Assembly (NCBI GenBank): GCA_022181065.1
Contig: BQMY01000133.1
Location: 1-36,564 of the forward strand
Length of the DNA stretch: 36,564 nucleotides
Reading direction: 5' to 3'
Source: Melioribacteraceae bacterium
GTDB lineage: Bacteria > Bacteroidota > Ignavibacteria > Ignavibacteriales > Melioribacteraceae
Shown here in pieces: positions 1 through 7,463 of this stretch. Under the pieces are notes generated by a model. That model was not told where the DNA came from and searched no databases. It saw nothing but the letters and a program-made list of their open reading frames with translations. Position numbers and translations under genes: made by a program. Position 1 is the first letter of the stretch. Each line of letters starts with the position of its first letter.

Positions 1-4
1 AATT

Positions 5-35
5 ACCCGAATAATTTCACGTTGTTCGGGTTTTT
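5..35 (+). terminator. Rho-independent terminator of a gene upstream of the window
   Basis: A 7-bp stem (ACCCGAA at 5-11 with TTCGGGT at 25-31) encloses a 13-nt loop and runs straight into a T tract at 31-35. This is the form of an intrinsic terminator read on +, so a + strand gene probably ends just left of the window. The loop is longer than ideal, but the GC core and T-run are clear. Confidence 0.65.
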
Positions 36-66
36 CATTTTAAAGACTTTATTTAGCTTTAGAGCG

Positions 67-87
67 CTCCGACTGACTAAGTCGGAG
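67..87. repeat. Perfect 8-bp stem-loop of unknown role
   Basis: CTCCGACT (67-74) and AGTCGGAG (80-87) are exact reverse complements around a 5-nt loop. No T-run follows on either strand, so it is not a standard terminator. It is much more GC-rich than its surroundings. It could be a REP-like dispersed palindrome, a transcript-end processing structure, or the second half of a tandem terminator. Confidence 0.4.
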
Positions 88-517
88 AGTGGTTAATATC
101 ATACCATATTTTTACCCTAACTCGAAAACATGTTTCGCACTTCACCCTTAAAATCAGAGCGATAATCAACTGAGAGATAAAATTCATTATCGCACGTGAA
201 TTCCGAAACCTTTATTAGTCAGTATTGACAGGAGTAAAATGAATTATCCAACATAGATTCCCCATTATTTAATACGGTTGGCTAATTCTAATTTAAAATG
301 ATAACGAAAAAGAAATATTCTTGTTCATAAATCTTTCAAACTATTTTAAACGATTTTTTAAAGTATTTTCAAAAAAATATCAACATATATTTTGACATTG
401 TTATCTTTATTACCTATTTTGACTATAGATAAATAAAAAATATAGATTATTTTATTTTTATAAAACGACTCAAGTTTTTATTTTTTATTTCGATAATTAG
501 ATATCTTAATGCTTTTA
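88..517. other. Non-coding AT-rich leader region
   Basis: I see no gene, tRNA or other RNA here. A 5-codon ORF at 239-256 has a good Shine-Dalgarno (AGGAG) but is too short to call. A sigma70-like pair, TTGACA at 392-397 and TATTTT at 415-420 with 17-bp spacing, could be an additional upstream promoter for the cytochrome gene. Such matches arise easily in AT-rich DNA. Confidence 0.4.
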
Positions 518-534
518 TTTGATTATAGATCAAA
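518..534 (+). promoter_or_regulatory. CRP/FNR-like palindrome upstream of the multiheme cytochrome
   Basis: TTTGAT (518-523) and ATCAAA (529-534) are perfect inverted half-sites resembling the FNR half-site TTGAT/ATCAA, but with a 5-nt rather than the canonical 4-nt spacer. The centre (about 526) lies 41 bp before a start point near 567 predicted from a TATATT -10 hexamer at 555-560. That is the class II activator position. The gene downstream is a nine-heme cytochrome, which suits oxygen or redox control. The palindrome is seen; the regulator is inferred. Confidence 0.4.
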
Positions 535-554
535 AACCCACAGTTAAATACAGA

Positions 555-560
555 TATATT
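555..560 (+). promoter_or_regulatory. Candidate -10 element of the cytochrome gene
   Basis: TATATT matches the sigma70 -10 consensus at five of six positions and lies 30 bp before the ATG. It has no good -35, as expected for an activator-dependent promoter with the palindrome at 518-534 in that place. A strong ribosome binding site (AAGGAG, 576-581) follows. Confidence 0.3.
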
Positions 561-589
561 AAACCTTTTATCTTTAAGGAGATAAAAAA

Positions 590-2569
590 ATGATTAAAAA
601 AATACTCTTTCTAGTCTCTTTCTTTGCAATCGCATTAACAAGTATGCAGGCGCAGGAATTATTTTTGGAACCTCACGGCGTTAATCCAAGAATGGTAGAT
701 GCTGATGATGGTGATTATTACGACAGAACATCAAGCGGTTTACACAATGTTGGTGTTGAGTCCCTGGTTTATCTGCGTGCCTTTATGGACGGAGCACAGT
801 TAAACTCTCCAGTCTGGAATATTCTTCAGGCTCCTGGCTCTTCATCTGCAGCTATCGGAGATTCTAAAGCAGTTGATACTTCAAATGTTTTAGTGAAGTT
901 TATCCCTGATATCAAGGGTACTTATAAAATCGAAGTAATGGCAGGCGGAATGACCGATACTGTAACATTAAATGCCGGTTTGTATCTTGGTGTTGAAGGT
1001 GGTGGCGTTTCTTGTAAAACTTGTCACTCTCAAGCATACGACAAATGGATGACTACAGGTCACTCTACTACTCTTAAAGAAGAGTTGGATGGTATGGGCA
1101 GCAGCCACTTCCAGTCATATTGTGTAGAATGTCATTCAACAGGATATGATGAAATGGCAGCGAATGACGGTTTTGATGATTTCGGCTTTGTATTCCCCGA
1201 TTCATTGTATGACGGTGGATATGATGACGCTGTAGCGATGTATCCTGATGCTATGAAAAGATCTGATGTACAGTGCGAATCTTGCCACGGTCCTGGTAGC
1301 GAACATTTGGGCGCGACAGCAGATTTCAAAATTGAATCTACTCTTGAATCTGACAACTGCGCGAAATGTCACAACTCTGGTACTCACCACGTGATTGCAG
1401 AACAGTGGAATTTCTCAATTCACGGTAGTGAAAATCATCTTTATTTTGGTGAAAACAGAGCTTCATGTACTCCTTGCCATAATGGTAAAGGCTTTGTTGA
1501 TTTCGTGAAAGGCGAAGAACAAGATGCTCCAGTTGCGGTTTCTATAACTTGTGCGACTTGCCATGATCCGCATGATCACGGAAATGACAACCAGCTCAGA
1601 CTTGTTACGGCAACTTTGATGGATGGTCATGAAGTTACAGAACTTGGTAAAGGCGGATTATGCTCAAACTGCCACAGATCAAGACGCGATGGTGTTGATT
1701 ATACTGCTAATTATCTTGACAACCTAAGCTCACGTTTTGGTCCACATCACGGTCCTCAGACTGAGATGTTAATTGGCGCGAATACTCCAACTTTCGGAAT
1801 GACAATTGCAAGCTCCCCTCATGATACAGCGATTGAAGATGGTTGTGTTGGATGCCATATGTATCCTAACGAAGTTGATGAAAATGACGAGGTATTATTA
1901 AGTGGTAACCACTCGTTCAGCATGGTTGACCAGGATGGAAACGACAACGTCGCAGCTTGTGAAGATTGCCATGGTACAATGGAAAGTTTCGACGAAAAGA
2001 AATTTTATGTAAACGGAAATGCCGACCTTGATGGTAACGGTACAGCCGAAGGTATGCAGCATGAAGTTCATGGTCTCCTCGACAAACTCGCTGAATTATT
2101 ACCTCCTTATGGCTCAACAGATATTAACACAATCGATTCGACATGGTCAGCTGATGAAGCCGTAGCTCTATACAACTACAAAAGTGTTGAAGAAGATAGA
2201 AGTTTTGGTGTTCACAACCCACAATTCATTGTTGGTATTCTAATTGCCTCAATTGAAAAACTTGGTGGAACTGTTGGCGTCGCCAGTGATGAAATTGTAA
2301 AACCAATGGAATTTGCTCTCAACCAGAACTATCCTAACCCGTTCAACCCAACCACAACTATCAGTTTCTCTATTGCGGAAAGAGCGAATGTTAGTCTTGT
2401 AGTTTATGATGCAATTGGTCGTACAATTGAAACTCTCGTAAGTGAAGTTAAAGAAGCCGGTAACTACGAAGTTACATGGAGCGCTGACAATTATTCATCA
2501 GGTGTTTACTTCTACAAACTTACAAGTGGAAACTTTGTTTCAACAAAGAAAATGCTTCTCGTGAAATAA
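590..2569 (+). CDS. Secreted nine-heme c-type cytochrome with a T9SS sorting domain
   Basis: The 659-residue product begins with a signal peptide (residues 1-22, ending MQAQ). A PKD/Ig-like segment follows at about 55-130. Nine CXXCH heme c motifs lie at residues 142, 178, 229, 257, 293, 321, 358, 419 and 457. Extra histidines spaced among them are possible distal ligands. A Ca-loop-like DLDGNG stretch lies near 479-484. The tail (about 573-659) is a type A T9SS sorting domain with NYPNPFNP and a lysine-rich end. The protein should cross the outer membrane and be displayed or released, so the hemes probably act in electron transfer at the cell surface. The heme-binding part looks like the cytochrome c554/multiheme family, but no catalytic signature is plain. 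AAGGAG lies 8 nt before the ATG. It is monocistronic, with its own terminator. Confidence 0.88.
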   Translation: MIKKILFLVSFFAIALTSMQAQELFLEPHGVNPRMVDADDGDYYDRTSSGLHNVGVESLVYLRAFMDGAQLNSPVWNILQAPGSSSAAIGDSKAVDTSNVLVKFIPDIKGTYKIEVMAGGMTDTVTLNAGLYLGVEGGGVSCKTCHSQAYDKWMTTGHSTTLKEELDGMGSSHFQSYCVECHSTGYDEMAANDGFDDFGFVFPDSLYDGGYDDAVAMYPDAMKRSDVQCESCHGPGSEHLGATADFKIESTLESDNCAKCHNSGTHHVIAEQWNFSIHGSENHLYFGENRASCTPCHNGKGFVDFVKGEEQDAPVAVSITCATCHDPHDHGNDNQLRLVTATLMDGHEVTELGKGGLCSNCHRSRRDGVDYTANYLDNLSSRFGPHHGPQTEMLIGANTPTFGMTIASSPHDTAIEDGCVGCHMYPNEVDENDEVLLSGNHSFSMVDQDGNDNVAACEDCHGTMESFDEKKFYVNGNADLDGNGTAEGMQHEVHGLLDKLAELLPPYGSTDINTIDSTWSADEAVALYNYKSVEEDRSFGVHNPQFIVGILIASIEKLGGTVGVASDEIVKPMEFALNQNYPNPFNPTTTISFSIAERANVSLVVYDAIGRTIETLVSEVKEAGNYEVTWSADNYSSGVYFYKLTSGNFVSTKKMLLVK

Positions 2570-2597
2570 TATTCAGATATAAATGCTAATGTATCAG

Positions 2598-2620
2598 GGC
2601 GGGTTTTTCCCGCCTTTTTT
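2598..2620 (+). terminator. Intrinsic terminator after the cytochrome gene
   Basis: GGCGGG (2598-2603) pairs with CCCGCC (2609-2614) around a TTTTT loop and is followed directly by six Ts (2615-2620). This is a strong Rho-independent terminator 28 bp after the stop codon. Confidence 0.92.
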
Positions 2621-2737
2621 ATTATTACACTTCTTAAATTATATAATCCGCTATAAAAATATCTTTCCACGCCAGAATAAAATTGTTTTCCCGCCCGCTG
2701 TAACTTAACTTTTCATTTCAATTACTCTGAGATTTCT

Positions 2738-3610
2738 GTGAATAGTAGTACAATCCGAAATATAATAACTTTATTGTTCCTCTCAATTATTTGGGGTAGT
2801 TCTTTCATCCTCATAAAAAAAGGACTTTTAGCTTTCGCTCCTGATCACGTAGGAACCTTACGAATCACATTCGCGTATCTGGTATTACTTCCCGTTGCGC
2901 TTAAATACCTCAGAAAATATTTCCGGGAATACTGGTGGAAATTTTTGCTATTAGGATTAGTATCGAACCTTATCCCGGCAATATTATTCGCTCTCGCGGA
3001 GACCGGTTTATCAAGTTCCGTTACCGGGATACTCAATTCTCTTACACCAATTTTCACACTGATTGTCGGAGGATTGTTTTTTAGTATCACTTTCGAGAAG
3101 AAAAAAATTCTGGGTCTGACTTTGGGTTTGATCGGCTCAATAATTCTTACTTTTGTAGGTAGTGCCGGCTCCCTTGGAAATTTTAATTATTATGTAATTT
3201 ATGTGTTGATCGCTACTATTTGTTATGGCTTCGGCGGCAATATGGTCAAGAGTTTCTTCCCGAAACTTAACTCATTAATTTTCACTTCATTAGCCGTTTT
3301 TTTTGTTGGCCCAATTTCAATCTTCTATTTAATATTGACAAACGCTTACCAATCACTTAACCATGAGTACGCATATTCAAGCCTGTTCTATATTTTTGTT
3401 CTGGGTGCGATTGGTACAGCGGCGGCATTGGTGATATTTAACAAACTGATTCAAAACACATCTGCAGTATTCGCGTCAACCGTAACATACCTGATACCAA
3501 TTGCTGCGGTTTTCTGGGGAATACTCGATGGTGAAGTCCTCTACCCTGCTCATGCGGTGGGTACACTATTTATCATTAGTGGTGTTTATTTCGTAAATAA
3601 AAACCGTTAA
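2738..3610 (+). CDS. EamA/DMT-family inner-membrane transporter
   Basis: This 290-residue, highly hydrophobic protein has about ten predicted membrane segments. They form two EamA repeats (about residues 9-140 and 150-287), the layout of the drug/metabolite transporter superfamily. The first helix carries the typical FLSIIWGSSFILIKKG pattern. Family members export amino acids, metabolites or drugs; the substrate cannot be read from sequence. The start used is GTG at 2738 with only a weak upstream purine stretch, so the exact start is uncertain. The stop codon abuts the stop codon of the convergent patatin gene with no bases between, and no terminator is visible on either side. Confidence 0.85.
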   Translation: MNSSTIRNIITLLFLSIIWGSSFILIKKGLLAFAPDHVGTLRITFAYLVLLPVALKYLRKYFREYWWKFLLLGLVSNLIPAILFALAETGLSSSVTGILNSLTPIFTLIVGGLFFSITFEKKKILGLTLGLIGSIILTFVGSAGSLGNFNYYVIYVLIATICYGFGGNMVKSFFPKLNSLIFTSLAVFFVGPISIFYLILTNAYQSLNHEYAYSSLFYIFVLGAIGTAAALVIFNKLIQNTSAVFASTVTYLIPIAAVFWGILDGEVLYPAHAVGTLFIISGVYFVNKNR

Positions 3611-6055
3611 TTAGAATTTATATCCGGCGCTAAAATAGTAAATCATTCTGTGTTTACCGGGATTAAACGAGCTTTTATCCCCGCTTGCCGCGGTGAATTG
3701 AACCGGACCAATAATTGAGTCAAACATTAACGCAATTCCGGCACCACTTATAGGCTGACCCACAATCTGCTGTGAGGGAGGGCCAAGGTTATAGTCAAAA
3801 CCAATATTACCCAGAAGCTTCAGGAATATATCCTTTTTATAAGCGAATACATATTCGAAACGTGCTATTAGAAACCGACTCCCGTAAGTCTGGTAGTAAT
3901 CGTAACCGACAAAACTTTCAGGACCACCTATATTAAACCACTTATATTGTGGTGTGTCACGCCACTGCAGCAAAAAATCACCACCAAGCATGAATGTATG
4001 GTCGTCAGATATCGTCGTATAATATTTTACACCAACCGCGGCTTTAGAATATCCGATATCACTTCCCAGCCGAGTAGAACTGATTTCGGTATCCGCTTTC
4101 AGTAAAATACCATTTTTTGGGACAAGTGTGTCATCCAGCCTATCCAGTAATAGAGAGAACGTAACAAGATGCAGATTATCACGCCAAGTCGGGAATACTA
4201 TATTATCTACCTCCGAAGCTATATCAGCGGAGATATTCATCCATTCAAAAGAAAACCCCATTTCGAAAATCCAATCCTTTTTAACCGGTATTCCGGCTCC
4301 CACCGTAAATGCCCACGCTCTATCTTTGTATTGGGCAAACTTCTTCCCTGCTTCATCGTAAACACTTATTGGTATATTTTTGTAATATCCGGAAATAAAT
4401 GGATAAATCGAGATATCAATCGATCGTGACGGATAATAAATTTTGGAAGATATTTTACTAAGTCCGGCAAATTGAAGTTCAGTTTCAGTTCTCAATCCCG
4501 AAAGCAAAAATGATGTAGTTTCTATACTTACAGCCCCAACAAGCTGATGGAAATCATTGTATCTGAATCCCAGTTGTGCCTTCCTCATCGGGTTTTCTTC
4601 AATATTAACAGTAAGGTCAATTCCTCCTGTCTCTTTAGCTTTCGCTTTATAGGTTACAGTTTTGAAGTACCCCAGTCCGTACAAAGTATTGATCTTTGTT
4701 TCAATAATTTCTGTATTGAATTTATCGCCCGGTTTTATATTAAGATTCGAGTATATAAATGAGAAATCAAGCGTTCTGTTCCCATTTATTTGTACTGCCT
4801 CGATCACAGGATAAGTAAAGGGCTCTGCGGATAGATCGATAATTACTTTCCCGCCGGGGAGAAGATATGAGCTATATTTAATATTTTTGTATTCCTTTAA
4901 AAGAAGTAAATCCTCTATCGAATTGTCAAGTTTTTCTTTCTCAAAAAAATCCCCCTCTCTTAATCCCAAATCGGTCAGAATTTTTGATTCGTTCAAACTT
5001 TTATCGGTCTTTATGTTGATTACAGCAATTTCCTTTCCGGTAAGATCAGAGGATCGTTTTCTTGTCGGCCAACTGTCTATTAGTTTCTTAAGCGATTTAA
5101 GATATTCAATATTTTTATATGCGGCAATTCTGCCTCTGTTGATAATTTCCGGAATGATCTGCGGATCAAAATCCATCAGTGACAAACCATCAGTTTGTTC
5201 TTCAATATATATATCACTCAATTCAATGTTTTCCAATAACCTGAAATTCCTCGGTATCTCGGTCGTGCGATCTATCACATCGAGCAGGTTGGAATAATCG
5301 TCTTTAGTTTTTTCGGGATATACCAGATTTAATCCAATTACTATATCAGCCCCCATATCTCGCACCACATCAACCGGGAAGTTATTCAGAACACCACCAT
5401 CAATCAGTAATTTCCCTTCATATTCCACAGGTGCGAAAACAGTAGGAATTGACATTGTGCTCCTCAGGGCTGTCGCAAGCGAACCTTTATTAAGTATCAC
5501 TTCTTTGCCGGTAATCAGATCAACAGCAACACATCTGAAAGGAGTTGGCAGGTCATCAAATGACTCAAGATCATCAAACCCATAAGTTAAACTGGAAAAT
5601 ATCAGACTCACCTTCTGCCCCATTATAAGTCCGCTGGGCAATACCGGGGTGATACCATCCAGAGCAAACTCAACCTGATAACGGCCTGTATTTTTTTTCT
5701 CAAAATATGGCATTAAACGACGCGAAGGTTTATCGGTAAAAATATCATTCCAATTTGTCCGCAAAGTTATATTTATCAATTCGGGAACCGAATACCCTAC
5801 CGAGTACAAACCACCTACAATACCTCCCATGGAAGTACCCGCCACATAATCTACCGGAATCTCCAGAGAATCGATTACTTCAAGTACTCCAAGATGAGCA
5901 AATCCAAGCGCCGCGCCGCCGGCGAGGGCGATACCAATTTTCGGACGTTCAGAATAGTTCTCAAATCGTTGAAATGAGTCCTCAATATTTTTAGCAACAT
6001 CGTTCTGAGCTAAAATAAAAATCGGTAAACACAGGAAAAGCAGAAGCTTTTTCAT
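3611..6055 (-). CDS. Patatin-like phospholipase fused to POTRA and Omp85 barrel (PlpD/FplA-like)
   Basis: The 814-residue protein has a signal peptide (residues 1-17). A patatin domain follows at about 38-335, with the glycine-rich oxyanion segment at 41-51, the nucleophile elbow GTSMG (Ser75) and the DGG dyad (Asp219). The usual basic residue after the oxyanion glycines is replaced by Ala-Leu. A POTRA-like stretch (about 345-500) and a C-terminal BamA/D15-type beta-barrel (about 505-814, ending in phenylalanine) complete it. This is the architecture of type Vd autotransporters: an outer-membrane barrel presenting a lipase. In this phylum such fusions usually stay intact, and whether the lipase faces out or into the periplasm is open. 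It is the last gene of the phosphatase/kinase operon, 11 bp after the kinase stop. Confidence 0.88.
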   Translation of the reverse strand: MKKLLLFLCLPIFILAQNDVAKNIEDSFQRFENYSERPKIGIALAGGAALGFAHLGVLEVIDSLEIPVDYVAGTSMGGIVGGLYSVGYSVPELINITLRTNWNDIFTDKPSRRLMPYFEKKNTGRYQVEFALDGITPVLPSGLIMGQKVSLIFSSLTYGFDDLESFDDLPTPFRCVAVDLITGKEVILNKGSLATALRSTMSIPTVFAPVEYEGKLLIDGGVLNNFPVDVVRDMGADIVIGLNLVYPEKTKDDYSNLLDVIDRTTEIPRNFRLLENIELSDIYIEEQTDGLSLMDFDPQIIPEIINRGRIAAYKNIEYLKSLKKLIDSWPTRKRSSDLTGKEIAVINIKTDKSLNESKILTDLGLREGDFFEKEKLDNSIEDLLLLKEYKNIKYSSYLLPGGKVIIDLSAEPFTYPVIEAVQINGNRTLDFSFIYSNLNIKPGDKFNTEIIETKINTLYGLGYFKTVTYKAKAKETGGIDLTVNIEENPMRKAQLGFRYNDFHQLVGAVSIETTSFLLSGLRTETELQFAGLSKISSKIYYPSRSIDISIYPFISGYYKNIPISVYDEAGKKFAQYKDRAWAFTVGAGIPVKKDWIFEMGFSFEWMNISADIASEVDNIVFPTWRDNLHLVTFSLLLDRLDDTLVPKNGILLKADTEISSTRLGSDIGYSKAAVGVKYYTTISDDHTFMLGGDFLLQWRDTPQYKWFNIGGPESFVGYDYYQTYGSRFLIARFEYVFAYKKDIFLKLLGNIGFDYNLGPPSQQIVGQPISGAGIALMFDSIIGPVQFTAASGDKSSFNPGKHRMIYYFSAGYKF

Positions 6056-6066
6056 ATAATTTTGAT

Positions 6067-6909
6067 CTATAGATAAAAGTTTATAAGTGAATTTACCTGA
6101 GATGAATATCCCGGTCCGAATAGATTAAGATGATTAAGGATGTGATATAATTTATACAAGTTTTCTCGTTCCGAATATCCTGGAAGCAACGGAAAAGTTT
6201 CATTATATGCTCTATAAAAGTCGCTGCCAAAAGAACCGAACAATTTGGTCATTGCCAAATCCGCTTCCCTGTCTCCATAATAGACCGCAGGATCAATAAG
6301 AACCGGTGCCCCCGCGCTATCAACCAAATAATTGCCACTCCACAGATCCCCGTGAAGAAGTGACGGGACAATATTAACATCGTCAATAAGTGGAATACAT
6401 ATTTTTTCCAATTTATCTATTTTGTTTAGCAGTGAACTATCCGCAAAACCGTTTTTAACTGCCAATTTTGCCTGAAAACGAATTCGGTATTGAAAGAAAA
6501 AATCAGTCCATTTTTCTGATTGGTTATTTATTTGTGGTGTAGAACCAATGAAATTATCTGCGGTGAAACCATAAAGTTCTGATCTATATTGATGCAGATG
6601 CGCGAATGCTCTGCCGAAATTTTCCCAAAACCCTTTTACCGGAATACCCTGTTCAATATATTCCAAAATCAGCAGATCGGAATCATGATAAATTACTTCC
6701 GGTATCCTGATTACGGAAGCTTTTGCCAACTCCGATAGTCCTTCGTACTCAGCTTTAATCATTTCAACTTTACCTGAATAGGACTTGACAAAATAGATAT
6801 CCCCATACTGAGTTTTAGCAATAACCGAATCTCCGATACAACCGCCACCAACCGAATGAATTTTATCAATTGGGCAACCCAAAACTGTTGATAATTTTTC
6901 CGTTCTCAT
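6067..6909 (-). CDS. Fructosamine/ketosamine-3-kinase family protein
   Basis: The 280-residue protein is a member of the fructosamine-kinase family, which has the aminoglycoside-phosphotransferase fold. It has a glycine-rich nucleotide loop (residues 20-27), Lys42 in YFVKSY, the hinge LEYIEQG, the catalytic HGDLWSGN motif (186-193, Asp188) and the metal-binding DPA (206-208). These enzymes phosphorylate ketosamine adducts on proteins or free amines at the 3-OH, which destabilises the glycation. Bacterial members generally prefer ribulosamines and erythrulosamines. It overlaps the upstream phosphatase gene by 4 bp (ATGA), implying translational coupling. Length is close to the usual 285-290. 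Substrate is inferred from the family. Confidence 0.88.
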   Translation of the reverse strand: MRTEKLSTVLGCPIDKIHSVGGGCIGDSVIAKTQYGDIYFVKSYSGKVEMIKAEYEGLSELAKASVIRIPEVIYHDSDLLILEYIEQGIPVKGFWENFGRAFAHLHQYRSELYGFTADNFIGSTPQINNQSEKWTDFFFQYRIRFQAKLAVKNGFADSSLLNKIDKLEKICIPLIDDVNIVPSLLHGDLWSGNYLVDSAGAPVLIDPAVYYGDREADLAMTKLFGSFGSDFYRAYNETFPLLPGYSERENLYKLYHILNHLNLFGPGYSSQVNSLINFYL

Positions 6910-7391
6910 TTTAGTTCCGGATTGTTCCTAACCAGATGATCAAGGAAGTTTTTACAGGCGTCTTCAAGGAGATCAAGGACTAACTCAAATCCTTCGGGAC
7001 CACCGTAATAAGGGTCAGGTACAGAATTATAGTTATAACTGTCGCCATTGAAAGAAGTCATTTTTACAATCTTATTTTTCAGAACGGAATCGACATTAAA
7101 TGATTTTAACGCTGATACATTGTCCTCATCCATTGCGACTATATAATCAAATCTGGTAAAATCTTCAGGCAGAACGGGACGGGATATTGAAGTTAAATCA
7201 TATCCTCTTTTTACGGCATGAGTCTGCATTCTTCTATCAGCCTGTTCACCCTCATGATAATCGAGAATGCCCGCACTGTCAATAAATATCTTTGAATTAA
7301 GTTGTGCATCCGAAACTACTTTTTTCATTACGGCTTCAGCGGATGGTGACCTGCAGATATTACCCAGACAAACAAAAAGTATATTTAGCAT
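6906..7391 (-). CDS. Low-molecular-weight protein-tyrosine-phosphatase family
   Basis: With the ATG at 7391 the product is 161 residues. It starts one residue before the typical first beta-strand and carries the P-loop C8-L-G-N-I-C-R14-S (CX5R) and the general acid in DPYYGG (Asp126). A longer reading from a TTG at 7424 adds 11 residues not expected in the family, so the ATG is preferred; it follows a CGGGAA purine stretch. The enzyme uses a phosphocysteine intermediate to hydrolyse phosphotyrosine or small phosphoesters. Its stop overlaps the start of the fructosamine-kinase gene. That pairing recurs in bacteria and suggests action on sugar-phosphate or ribulosamine-phosphate adducts rather than on phosphotyrosine signalling. 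Confidence 0.88.
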   Translation of the reverse strand: MLNILFVCLGNICRSPSAEAVMKKVVSDAQLNSKIFIDSAGILDYHEGEQADRRMQTHAVKRGYDLTSISRPVLPEDFTRFDYIVAMDEDNVSALKSFNVDSVLKNKIVKMTSFNGDSYNYNSVPDPYYGGPEGFELVLDLLEDACKNFLDHLVRNNPELK

Positions 7392-7463
7392 AATTTCCCG
7401 GATTTTGTAAAAGCTCTGTTTCAATACAAAAATAAACTACAAGAATGTATTAATCTATTAAAA

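Noticed and set aside
239-256. Five-codon ORF with a good AGGAG ribosome binding site
   Set aside because: Too short to support as a gene. It lacks regulatory amino acid codon runs and has no downstream attenuator structure.
4887-5297. 136-codon + strand reading frame inside the patatin gene
   Set aside because: It is antisense to a well-supported coding region with clear motifs and has low-complexity serine-rich content, so it is a shadow frame.
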